NCBI GenBank assembly: GCA_964609245.1
Contig: CAZSSB010000015.1
Span: 1 to 63,030 of the forward strand
DNA: 63,030 nucleotides
Direction: 5' to 3'
Origin: JAFGCY01 sp964609245
GTDB taxonomy: Bacteria; 4484-113; JAFGCY01
Shown here one piece after another: positions 8,320 to 15,763 of the stretch (positions within the stretch are counted from its first letter, which is position 1; each line of letters opens with the position of its first letter). The translations under genes and the position numbers were made by a program. The notes under the pieces are model-generated. The model had not been told where the DNA came from, made no database searches, and was given only the letters and a program-made list of their open reading frames with translations.

Positions 8320-9831
8320 ATGACCAGTCCACACGTCAAGACCAAAGACGGCTACAAGCGGTTCAGCATCGATCCCGTCACCAGGCTCGAGGGCCACGGC
8401 AAGATCGACATCTTCGTCGACGAGGCCGGCAACGTGGCCGACTGCTACTTCCAGGTGCCTGAGCTGCGGGGGTTCGAGAAATTCTGCGAGGGCCGCCCGG
8501 TGGAAGAGCTGCCGCGCATCACCCCGCGGATCTGCGGCGTCTGTCCCGAGGCCCACCACATGGCTTCGGCCAAGGCCTGCGACGCCGTCTACGGGGTGCA
8601 GCTGCCGCTGACGGCGCGGCTGCTGCGCGAGCTGCAGTACAACATCTTCTACGTCACGGACCACACCACGCACTTCTACGCCCTGGGCGCGCCGGACTTC
8701 GTGATGGGTCCGCAGAGCGATCCGGCGACGCGCAACCTGATCGGCGTGATCGGCAAGGTCGGCGTCGAGGTCGGCGGCGAGGTGATCAAGTGCCGCCAGT
8801 GGGGCCACGAGGCCGCGGCGATCTTTGGCGGCAAACCCGTCAACCCGGTCAACGCGATTCCGGGGGGCATGTCCAAGGGCATCAACGCCGAGGAGCGGGA
8901 CCGGCTGGAAGAGATCTGCCTGTTCATGGTGGAGTTCGGCAAGTTCACCCTCAAGCTGCTGCACGACGTGGTGCTGGCCAACCAGGAGTACGTGGACATC
9001 ATCCTGAACGGCCCCTACTACCACGAGACCTACTCAATGGGGCTGGTGGACGGAAGCAACCAGGTCAACTACTACGACGGTATGGTGCGGGTGGTTGACC
9101 CGCAGGGCGCCGAATTCTGCAAGTACGCTCCCCACGAGTACATGAACCACGTGGCGGAGCGCGTCGAGCCCTGGAGCTACCTGAAATTCCCCTATCTGAA
9201 GAAGGTGGGCTGGAAGGGCTTCGTCGACGGCATGGACTCGGGCGTCTACCGGGCGACGCCGCAGTCGCGGCTCAACGCCGCGGTCGGCATGAACACCCCG
9301 CTGGCGCAGGAGGCCTACGAGGAGTACTACACAACCCTGACCGGCGACGGCAGCGGGGCCAAGCCCGTGCACCACACGCTGGCGATCCACTGGGCAAGGG
9401 TGGTCGAACTGCTCAACGCCGCCGAGCGCTCCCTGGAGCTGATCCGCCACCCCGAGATCACGCATCCCGAGAACTACCGCGCGGTCTGCGACACCGTCCC
9501 GCGCGAGGGGGTGGGGATCGTCGAGGCGCCGCGCGGCACCCTGACGCATCACTACGTCACCGACGAGCAGGGTATTGTGCAGAAGGCCAACTTGATCGTC
9601 GGCACCACCAACAACCATGCCCCGATCTGTATGTCGATCAAGAAAGCGGCGCAGGCGCTGATCAAGCCCGGCGTCGAGGTCACCGAGGGCATCCTCAACA
9701 TGGTCGAGATGGCGTTTCGCGCTTACGACCCCTGCTACGGCTGCGCGACCCACAGCCTGCCGGGCGAGATGCCGCTGACGGTGCGGATTCGCCGCCCCGA
9801 CGGCGCGGTGGTCAGGGAGATCAGCCGCTGA
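8320..9831 (+). CDS. mvhA: group 3c-type [NiFe] hydrogenase large subunit (MvhA)
   Basis: 503 residues. It binds the NiFe(CN)2CO centre that cleaves or forms H2. The N-terminal ligand pair is RICGVC (Cys 72 and 75) and the C-terminal pair DPCYGCATH (Cys 472 and 475, His 478). All four nickel ligands are Cys, so this is not a [NiFeSe] enzyme. A 25-residue tail follows His478; in this family that tail is removed by an endopeptidase after nickel insertion, and a matching protease gene lies at 12729. The start ATG is supported by the conserved VTRLEGHGKI near residue 20. It lies between mvhG and a second hdrA gene. Confidence 0.95.
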   Translation: MTSPHVKTKDGYKRFSIDPVTRLEGHGKIDIFVDEAGNVADCYFQVPELRGFEKFCEGRPVEELPRITPRICGVCPEAHHMASAKACDAVYGVQLPLTARLLRELQYNIFYVTDHTTHFYALGAPDFVMGPQSDPATRNLIGVIGKVGVEVGGEVIKCRQWGHEAAAIFGGKPVNPVNAIPGGMSKGINAEERDRLEEICLFMVEFGKFTLKLLHDVVLANQEYVDIILNGPYYHETYSMGLVDGSNQVNYYDGMVRVVDPQGAEFCKYAPHEYMNHVAERVEPWSYLKFPYLKKVGWKGFVDGMDSGVYRATPQSRLNAAVGMNTPLAQEAYEEYYTTLTGDGSGAKPVHHTLAIHWARVVELLNAAERSLELIRHPEITHPENYRAVCDTVPREGVGIVEAPRGTLTHHYVTDEQGIVQKANLIVGTTNNHAPICMSIKKAAQALIKPGVEVTEGILNMVEMAFRAYDPCYGCATHSLPGEMPLTVRIRRPDGAVVREISR

Positions 9832-9880
9832 CAACAGGTCTGAGGCTACCCGCGCTCAGGCATAAGGAAGGACTAGCGAG

Positions 9881-11197
9881 ATGGCAAAGCTGAAAGACAG
9901 ATACGAGGCTCTCGTGATCGGCAGCGGCATTTCCGGAATGCAGGCCGCCCTGGATCTCGCCGAGCAGGGCCATGACGTGCTGCTGGTCGAGAAGGAACCG
10001 TCGATCGGCGGCGTGATGGTTGGGCTGAACAAGGTCTTCCCGACGCTGGACTGCTCGAGCTGCATCTGCACGCCGCGGATGGCCGAGGCCGCCCACCACC
10101 CGCTGATCGACCTGCAGACCTACACTGAGGTCGAGTACGTCCAGCGCGAGGGTTTGGGCTTCAGCGTGCGGCTGAACCGCAAGGCGCGCTACGTGGTGGC
10201 CGATGATTGCATCGGCTGCAGCAAGTGCGAGCACGTCTGTCCGATCGATGTGCCGCACGAGTTCGAGTATGGGCTCGGGGCGCGGCGGGCGATCTACATC
10301 CCGCATGCCAACGCCATTCCGCAGGTCGCGGTGCTCGACGTCGACAGCTGCACGTTCTGCGGCAAGTGCGCGGGGGCTTGCCCGACGGACTGCATCGATT
10401 ACACCCAGGAAGCCGAGCATGTGACGGTGCAGATCGGCACGATCATCGTGGCCTCGGGTCTGCAGATCACGCCGATGAACGCCAAGGCGGAGTACGGCGG
10501 CGGCAGGCTGCTCAACGTGATGAACCCGCTGGCGATGGAGCGCGCGCAGTCCAGCAACGGTCCCTACGGCCGGGTACTGCGGCCCTCGGACGGCAAGGTG
10601 CCGAGGCGCATCGCCTACGTGCAGTGCGCGGGCAGCCGCGACAAGAGCATCGGCGTGCCGTACTGCTCGCGGGTCTGCTGCATGTACGCGATCAAGCAGG
10701 CGCTGCTGCTGACCCACTACATCCCCGGCGTCGAGATCACGCTTTTCCACATGGATATCCGCGCCTTCGGCAAGGGCTACGAGCAGTTCTACCGGCGGGC
10801 GATGGAAGAGGGCGTCAAGGTGGTCAAGGGCAAGGTGGCCCGCATCACCGAGGATGACCAGCACAACCCGATCGTGCGGGTCGAATACCAGGAGGAGGGC
10901 TGCCGGGTCGCCGAGGAGGTCTTTGACCTGGTGGTGCTCAGCCAGGGCGTGATCCCCGGCTGGCATGCCGGCGAAGTGCTTTCGACGCGGGAGAGCGATG
11001 ACGGGTTCTTCGAGATTCCCGACCTCAAGGTGCACCCCGCGCGGAGCACCGCGGAGGGTGTCTTCGTCGCCGGAGTGGCGGCCGGGCCGAAGGACATCCC
11101 GGACGCCATCGTGGAGGCCGGCGCGGCGGCGATGGAAGCCTCGATGTACCTCAAGCGTGTCGCCGACACGCGCAGAGAGCTGGTAGCGGCAGGATAA
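9881..11197 (+). CDS. second HdrA paralogue, QmoA-like (HdrA2)
   Basis: 438 residues, the short form typical of QmoA and lacking the N-terminal HdrA domain and the C-terminal ferredoxins of HdrA1. FAD-binding GSGISG (residues 14-19). It retains what HdrA1 has lost: the LDCSSCIC motif (Cys 58/61/63) and a complete inserted 2[4Fe-4S] ferredoxin (Cys 110/113/116/120 and 157/160/163/167). It also has PYCSRVCCMYAIK. AAGGAAGG lies about 9 nt before the ATG. In Qmo complexes QmoA and QmoB form a flavoprotein pair that talks to the membrane subunit QmoC; the gene at 11543 is such a subunit. Pairing with HdrA1 is inferred from gene order and complementary cofactors. Confidence 0.88.
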   Translation: MAKLKDRYEALVIGSGISGMQAALDLAEQGHDVLLVEKEPSIGGVMVGLNKVFPTLDCSSCICTPRMAEAAHHPLIDLQTYTEVEYVQREGLGFSVRLNRKARYVVADDCIGCSKCEHVCPIDVPHEFEYGLGARRAIYIPHANAIPQVAVLDVDSCTFCGKCAGACPTDCIDYTQEAEHVTVQIGTIIVASGLQITPMNAKAEYGGGRLLNVMNPLAMERAQSSNGPYGRVLRPSDGKVPRRIAYVQCAGSRDKSIGVPYCSRVCCMYAIKQALLLTHYIPGVEITLFHMDIRAFGKGYEQFYRRAMEEGVKVVKGKVARITEDDQHNPIVRVEYQEEGCRVAEEVFDLVVLSQGVIPGWHAGEVLSTRESDDGFFEIPDLKVHPARSTAEGVFVAGVAAGPKDIPDAIVEAGAAAMEASMYLKRVADTRRELVAAG

Positions 11198-11232
11198 CGA
11201 GAGTAGGGACCAAGACGAACCGGGAGTTGACT

Positions 11233-11538
11233 ATGTCCAGCGATGTGGCGAGAAGCGAGGCAGTCAAGGAGAAACGTCCGATTGCGGTGCTGCGCGAGCG
11301 GCGCGGGGGGATGTCCGACGGCCTGAAGGCCTACTACAAGCGTTTCACCGAGATCCGCAAGCAGCTCAAGGGGGCGCTGGGGGGCGGCGCGCGGACGATC
11401 CCGGACCTGAGCATCGAGACCGGGCTGCCGCGACACGAGGTGCTGTGGCACGTGATGGCGATGAAGAAGTACGGCACCGTCGTGGAGGGGGAGCGGCGCG
11501 GGGACTATTTCGCCTACAGACTGGCGAGCGAGGAGTAG
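11233..11538 (+). CDS. small winged-helix-like protein in the Hdr/Qmo cluster
   Basis: 101 residues from the ATG at 11233 (GGGAG 6 nt upstream; an in-frame TTG lies at 11227). The N-terminal half is basic and helical. The C-terminal half (GARTIPDLSIETGLPRHEVL, then WHVMAMKKYGTVVEGE and a two-strand RGDYFAYRL wing) looks like a winged helix. No Cys, so no cofactor of its own. It sits between hdrA2 and the membrane subunit and ends 4 nt before the latter starts. I do not know a proven function. It could be an assembly or docking factor, or a regulator; genes of this type appear near other hdr clusters, but I cannot verify that here. Confidence 0.75.
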   Translation: MSSDVARSEAVKEKRPIAVLRERRGGMSDGLKAYYKRFTEIRKQLKGALGGGARTIPDLSIETGLPRHEVLWHVMAMKKYGTVVEGERRGDYFAYRLASEE

Positions 11539-11542
11539 GACT

Positions 11543-12712
11543 ATGAGCTATCGAGTCGATCCGGCGTTCCTGCGCACATTGCAGGACTACGGCGCCCAGG
11601 ATATCGGCGCCTGCTTCAACTGCGGCAACTGCACGGCGGTCTGCCCGCACTCCGAGGGTACCGTGACCTTCCCGCGGCGGCTGATCCGCTACGCCCAGGT
11701 GGGGCTCAGCGACGCCGTGGCGGGCAGCAAGGAGCTGTGGGTCTGTTACTACTGCGGCGAGTGTTCCGACACCTGTCCGCGCGAAGCCGAGCCGGGCGAG
11801 TTCATGGCCGCGGCGCGGCGCTATGCGATCGCCAGCAACGATCCGTTCGGGCTGGGCAAGCTGCTCTATTCCTCGCCGTGGGCCAACGTGGCGCTCTTCA
11901 TTGCCGTCTCCGCGATTCTGCTGCTGCTCCTGCTGCAGCACGCCGGCCCGATCGGCGGCCGATTCTTCGAGTTCATTCCGGGCGAGACGATCCACAATGT
12001 CGGCGTCGCGGTGATCGTCGTCACCGTCCTGGCGATCCTGGCGGGCGTGGTCAACATGGTGCGCCGCGTCGCGATCGCGATCAAGCACGTGCCTGAAAGC
12101 GCCGAGCAGACCTCCCCGGGGGTCCGCACCGGCCGGGGGCTGTGGGCGGCGATCAGCGAGGTCATCACTCAGAAGCGCTATCGCGACTGCGCCACCGAGC
12201 ACAGCACCCCGGAGCCGTGGTACCGTGCGCGCTGGTTCCTGCACTGGTCGATGCTCTGGGGCTTTATCGGCCTGTTCTTCGCCACGGTCTGGGACTGGCT
12301 GGATGCGCTGCCGGACGGCACGTTCGTGCCGCTGTACTACACGCCGCGCCTAGTCGGTACGATCGCCGGGTTGTTTCTCGTCTACGGCGCCGGTATGGCA
12401 CTGTGGCAGCGGATCCGCCCGGTCAACAAGTACGGCGAGAACTCGACCTTCAGCGACTGGATGCTGCTACTGTACCTGTTCCTGCTCGGCATCACCGGCT
12501 TCGTACTGGAAGTCCTCGTCTATACGTGGCCGGCAACCGCGTTCGGCAACATCGTGCTGCTGGCGCACATCGTGCTGGCCTTCCAGCTGATCCTGGCGCT
12601 GCCGTTCAGCAAGCTGGCCCATGTCGTCTATCGGACGCTGGCGATCTTCATTCACGGGTACTACGGCAGCGGCGAGCCGGCGGCGGCGCGCAAGGACCTG
12701 CGTGCCGCCTGA
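11543..12712 (+). CDS. QmoC-like fusion: HdrC ferredoxin domain plus HdrE/cytochrome b membrane domain
   Basis: 389 residues. The N-terminal HdrC part has two [4Fe-4S] sites, CFNCGNCTAVCP (Cys 24/27/30/34) and CYYCGECSDTCP (Cys 68/71/74/78). The C-terminal part has about six hydrophobic segments (near 112-134, 148-172, 228-250, 268-290, 308-330, 335-360), with histidines in FLHWSM, LLAHIVL, KLAHVVY and FIHGYYG that could bind heme b. This is the arrangement of QmoC, which exchanges electrons with menaquinone. AGGAGTAGGA precedes the ATG. Its presence ties the otherwise soluble hydrogenase and HdrA module to the membrane. No CCG-domain protein (HdrB) accompanies it. Confidence 0.9.
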   Translation: MSYRVDPAFLRTLQDYGAQDIGACFNCGNCTAVCPHSEGTVTFPRRLIRYAQVGLSDAVAGSKELWVCYYCGECSDTCPREAEPGEFMAAARRYAIASNDPFGLGKLLYSSPWANVALFIAVSAILLLLLLQHAGPIGGRFFEFIPGETIHNVGVAVIVVTVLAILAGVVNMVRRVAIAIKHVPESAEQTSPGVRTGRGLWAAISEVITQKRYRDCATEHSTPEPWYRARWFLHWSMLWGFIGLFFATVWDWLDALPDGTFVPLYYTPRLVGTIAGLFLVYGAGMALWQRIRPVNKYGENSTFSDWMLLLYLFLLGITGFVLEVLVYTWPATAFGNIVLLAHIVLAFQLILALPFSKLAHVVYRTLAIFIHGYYGSGEPAAARKDLRAA

Positions 12713-12728
12713 GGTAGACTCGGAGGCG

Positions 12729-13286
12729 ATGAAGACCGACTCACCGGGCCGTACGGTGGTGCTGGGCCTGGGCAATCCGGTGCTCTGCGACGACGCCGTC
12801 GGCCTGCGGGTCGCGGCGGAACTCAAGCAGCTGCTTGCCGAAAGGCCGATCCCCGGCGTCGACGTGCTGGCCAGCACGCGGGCAGGTTTCGAGCTGCTGG
12901 ACCTGCTGCGGGGCTACGCGGCGGCGGTGATCGTCGATGCGCTGGAGCTGCCCGACGCCGCGGCGGGGCGCGTGCGGCGGCTGGGGCCCGACGACGTGGC
13001 GGGCAGCGCGCGGCTGACCAATCAGCACGAACTGGGGCTGGCCGCGGTGTTCGCCTTCGCCGAGCGCCTCGGGATCTCGATGCCGGCCGAAGTCAGAATC
13101 GTAGCGATCGAAACGACCGACGCCCGCATCATGGCCGAGGAACTGACGCCCGCAGTGGCGGCTATCGTCACGCCACTCGCCCGCGAACTCCACGCAGAGC
13201 TGGCCGCGGCAGCGCCGGCCGAGGACCCGCCGGACAATGAGGATTTCAGCAACCGTCGCGCGTTCTACGACCCGGACGGCGGCTGA
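12729..13286 (+). CDS. [NiFe] hydrogenase maturation endopeptidase (HycI/HyaD family)
   Basis: 185 residues from the ATG at 12729. This start is chosen because the conserved VVLGLGNPVLCDDAVGLRVA follows directly; open sequence extends further upstream inside the preceding gene. The family removes the C-terminal tail of the large subunit once nickel is in place. The acidic residues of the first motif (CDD) and VDALELPD provide the usual nickel-sensing Asp/Glu, and TNQHELGL contains the conserved His. The acidic C-terminal tail (EDPPDNEDFSNRR) is longer than usual. It starts 16 bp after the membrane subunit and is probably the last gene of the operon. Its stop abuts that of hypE on the other strand, within TGATCA. 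Confidence 0.92.
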   Translation: MKTDSPGRTVVLGLGNPVLCDDAVGLRVAAELKQLLAERPIPGVDVLASTRAGFELLDLLRGYAAAVIVDALELPDAAAGRVRRLGPDDVAGSARLTNQHELGLAAVFAFAERLGISMPAEVRIVAIETTDARIMAEELTPAVAAIVTPLARELHAELAAAAPAEDPPDNEDFSNRRAFYDPDGG

Positions 13287-14348
13287 TCAGCAGATGCGGG
13301 GCAGCAGTTCGCCCAGCGGCATTTCGACGATCCTGCGGCCACCGCTGGCGGTGGTGAACAGCACCAGCGGCCGCCGCGGCCGGTCCGCTGCCGGGCTGGC
13401 AGGGTCGAATCGTGGGCCGACTTCCCCGATGATCGCGGCATCCGCGCCGTACTCGTGCTTCTGCATCGCCGCCAGGATCGCGGGGGCCGCGCTGCGGTCC
13501 ACGGCGGCGAGCAGCTTGCCCTCGTTGGCCAGCACCACCGGCTCGAAGCCCAGCACGCGCGCGATCGCTCGCACCTCCGGCCGGACCGGAACCTGGGCCT
13601 CGTCGACCAGCACGTCGCAATTGGCGGCCGCGGCGTATTCGTTGAGCACCGCCGCCAGTCCGCCGCGGGTCAGGTCGCGCATTGCGTAGACCGCTGCGGG
13701 GCCGGCGGCCTCGACCAGCGTCTCCACCAGTCCGTTCAGCGGGGCGCAGTCGCTTAAGATGTCCGTCTCGAAGTCCATGCCCTCGCGGCTGCACATCACG
13801 GCCACCGAGTGCTCGCCGAGCGTGCCGCTGACGATCAGTACCTGCCCCGGCGCCAGCCGGTGGGCGCCATAGTCGCGGTCCGGCGGGCGCAGGCCCAGCC
13901 CGGCGGTGTTGATGAACAGGCCGTCGCCCTTGCCGCGCTCGACCACCTTGGTATCGCCGGCCACGATCTGCACACCCGCGCTGCGCGCGGTCGCGGCCAT
14001 CGAGTCCACGAGGGCCAGCAGCTCCGCGCGCGGCAGGCCTTCCTCGATGATCAGGCCGGCGGTCAGGTGCCGCGGGCGGGCGCCCATCACCGCCAGGTCG
14101 TTGACGGTTCCGCAGACGGCCAGCTTGCCCACGTCGCCGCCCGGAAAGCGGTAGGGTGAGACCACGTAGCTGTCGGTGGTCAGCACCAGGGCTTCGCCAT
14201 CCGCGGTCTCCGCGGGCAGCACGGCGCCGTCCTCGAGCGCGTCCAGCGCCGGGTTGCTCAGCCGCGTGCGCAGTGCGTCGACCAGTTCACGGTGCTGCTG
14301 CCCCCCGCCGCCGATGCCCAGCCCGATCGTATCCTGGCTATCGCTCAC
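13287..14348 (-). CDS. hypE: HypE, hydrogenase cyanide-ligand synthesis
   Basis: 353 residues from a GTG at 14348 that overlaps the hypD stop (GTGA). An ATP-dependent dehydratase that turns the carbamoyl group received from HypF into cyanide on its terminal Cys. The family hallmark PRIC is the last four residues, Cys353 being the carrier. The PurM-like ATP-binding region contains VLTTDSYVVSPYRFPGGDVG, NDLAVMGARP and VAGDTKVVERGKGDG. The glycine-rich N-terminus (GLGIGGGGQQHREL) replaces the common AHGSGG form. It cooperates with HypC-HypD, encoded just upstream. The open frame continues upstream of the GTG, but that part would lie inside hypD and lacks family similarity. Confidence 0.94.
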   Translation of the reverse strand: MSDSQDTIGLGIGGGGQQHRELVDALRTRLSNPALDALEDGAVLPAETADGEALVLTTDSYVVSPYRFPGGDVGKLAVCGTVNDLAVMGARPRHLTAGLIIEEGLPRAELLALVDSMAATARSAGVQIVAGDTKVVERGKGDGLFINTAGLGLRPPDRDYGAHRLAPGQVLIVSGTLGEHSVAVMCSREGMDFETDILSDCAPLNGLVETLVEAAGPAAVYAMRDLTRGGLAAVLNEYAAAANCDVLVDEAQVPVRPEVRAIARVLGFEPVVLANEGKLLAAVDRSAAPAILAAMQKHEYGADAAIIGEVGPRFDPASPAADRPRRPLVLFTTASGGRRIVEMPLGELLPRIC

Positions 14349-15454
14349 CGCGCCCCATGATAGCGGAAGTAGGCGCGGCAGGCCCCCTCCTGGCTGACCA
14401 TGCAGGCGCCCAGCGGCTGATCGGGCGTGCAGTCGGTGCCGAAGCAGGCGCACTCGGGCGGGTGGATCTTGCCCAGCAGCACGTCGCCGCAGCGGCAGGC
14501 CGCCAGTCGGGGGTCGGGAGGCGGCGGCTCGAAGTCCGGCACCAGTTGGCGGGCGTCCAGCCGCCGGTACTCCTCGCGCAGTGCCAGGCCGCTGAGCGGA
14601 ATGCTGCCCAGGCCGCGCCACAGGGCGTCCGCGGGCTCGAACACCGCCGCCGCCGCCTCTCGGGCCACCGGATTGCCCTCGTCCCGGACCACCCGCGCGT
14701 AGGCGTTGTCGACGGCGGCCCGGCCTTCACGCACCTGGCGGGCCAGGCTCAATACGCCGCGCAGGATGTCCACGGGCTCGAAGCCGGTGATGGCGCAGGG
14801 CTTGCCGTGCCGCTCGGCGATCGGCCGGTAGGCCCGGGCGCCGATGATCACGCTGACGTGCCCGGGGCAGATGAAGCCGTCCAGCCGCAGTTCGGCGCTT
14901 CCGGCCAGCGCGGCGAGCGCGGCGGGGATCGTCTTATGCAGGTCGAAGATGTGGTAGTTGTCCAGTTCGCGCTCAGCGGCGGCCTGCGCGGTGCAGGCGA
15001 TCGCGGGCACGGTGGTCTCGAAGCCGACGGCCAGGAACACCACCTGGCGCCCAGTCTCCGCGGCGGCGATGCCAAGCGAGTCCAGCGGGGAGTAGATCAC
15101 GCGGATGTCGGCTCCGCCGGCCCGCAGCTGCTCCAGGCTGCCCGCCGAGCCGGGTACGCGCAGCATATCGCCGAAGGTGCACAGCGTGACGTCGGGCCGG
15201 GCGGCGACGGCCAGCAGGTGGTCAAGGTCCGCCTGGGCGGTGACGCAGACCGGGCAGCCCGGACCGCTGACCAGTTCGATGTCCAGTTCGGCGAGCTGCG
15301 AGCGCAGCCCGGTCTCGAACAGCGCCATCGTGTGCGTGCCGCAGACCTCCATCAGACGCAGCGGGCGGTCACTGACGCGTCTGAGCTCACTGAGGAGGCT
15401 CCTGACCAGCCGGCGGTCGCCGAAGCGGTCGAGGAGGCGGTGCTCAGTCGACAT
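14345..15454 (-). CDS. hypD: HypD, iron-sulfur scaffold for Fe(CN)2CO assembly
   Basis: 369 residues. Signature motifs are all present: MEVCGTHTM, SGPGCPVCVT, FICPGHVS and the C-terminal [4Fe-4S] region CRCGDVL...CACFG..C...PLGACMVSQEGACRAYF. With HypC it holds the iron while cyanide and CO ligands are added. It overlaps hypC by 11 bp upstream and hypE by 4 bp downstream, so translation is probably coupled in hypCDE. Confidence 0.96.
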   Translation of the reverse strand: MSTEHRLLDRFGDRRLVRSLLSELRRVSDRPLRLMEVCGTHTMALFETGLRSQLAELDIELVSGPGCPVCVTAQADLDHLLAVAARPDVTLCTFGDMLRVPGSAGSLEQLRAGGADIRVIYSPLDSLGIAAAETGRQVVFLAVGFETTVPAIACTAQAAAERELDNYHIFDLHKTIPAALAALAGSAELRLDGFICPGHVSVIIGARAYRPIAERHGKPCAITGFEPVDILRGVLSLARQVREGRAAVDNAYARVVRDEGNPVAREAAAAVFEPADALWRGLGSIPLSGLALREEYRRLDARQLVPDFEPPPPDPRLAACRCGDVLLGKIHPPECACFGTDCTPDQPLGACMVSQEGACRAYFRYHGAR

Positions 15455-15701
15455 CGCCTGGTTCCTCCCCGAGCTGTTCGTCGGCCAGTTCGGCGTAGAC
15501 CTCGCGGATCAGCGCCAGCGTGCGCTCCGCCTCCTCGGTGTCGACGATCTGGATCGCGAAGCCAGCGTGGACCAGCACGTAGTCGCCCGGCTTGACGCCG
15601 GGCACCAGCGCGACTCCCACCCGCCGGCGGACGCCCCCGAAGTCCACCACCGCGAGCTGCGCGTCGATCTCCTTCACCAGCGCTGGTACGGCCAGGCACA
15701 T
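15444..15701 (-). CDS. hypC: HypC, hydrogenase assembly chaperone
   Basis: 85 residues beginning MCLAVPA; the invariant Cys2 after the initiator Met fixes the start at 15701. HypC shuttles the iron complex between HypD and the large subunit. KPGDYVLVHAGFAIQIVDTEEA is the standard C-terminal half. No Shine-Dalgarno is visible; instead TATCAT lies 7 nt before the ATG, so the message may be leaderless. The ankyrin gene upstream on the same strand ends 62 nt away. Confidence 0.95.
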   Translation of the reverse strand: MCLAVPALVKEIDAQLAVVDFGGVRRRVGVALVPGVKPGDYVLVHAGFAIQIVDTEEAERTLALIREVYAELADEQLGEEPGDVD

Positions 15702-15708
15702 ACTGGAT

Positions 15709-15714
15709 ATGATA
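15709..15714 (-). promoter_or_regulatory. -10 element of a possible leaderless hypC promoter
   Basis: On the minus strand TATCAT-N7-ATG. The expected transcription start coincides with the start codon, and no ribosome-binding site is visible. No clear -35 element. Confidence 0.45.
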
Positions 15715-15735
15715 GCGAATGGGCGTGGAGGCCGA

Positions 15736-15760
15736 AGCTGTCTCGGCCCAGGGCGGACAC
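15736..15760. repeat. copy 1 of a 25/26-bp direct repeat flanking the ankyrin gene
   Basis: 25 bp from AGCTGTCTCGGCCC to GGCGGACAC, matching 17837-17862 apart from one mismatch and one indel. It lies just beyond the stop codon of the ankyrin gene, in the short gap before hypC. Confidence 0.75.
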
Positions 15761-15763
15761 TAT

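Noticed and set aside
12621..12728. Longer start for the maturation protease inside the preceding gene
   Set aside because: The extra residues lie in another gene's coding sequence, and the conserved motif begins right after the ATG at 12729.
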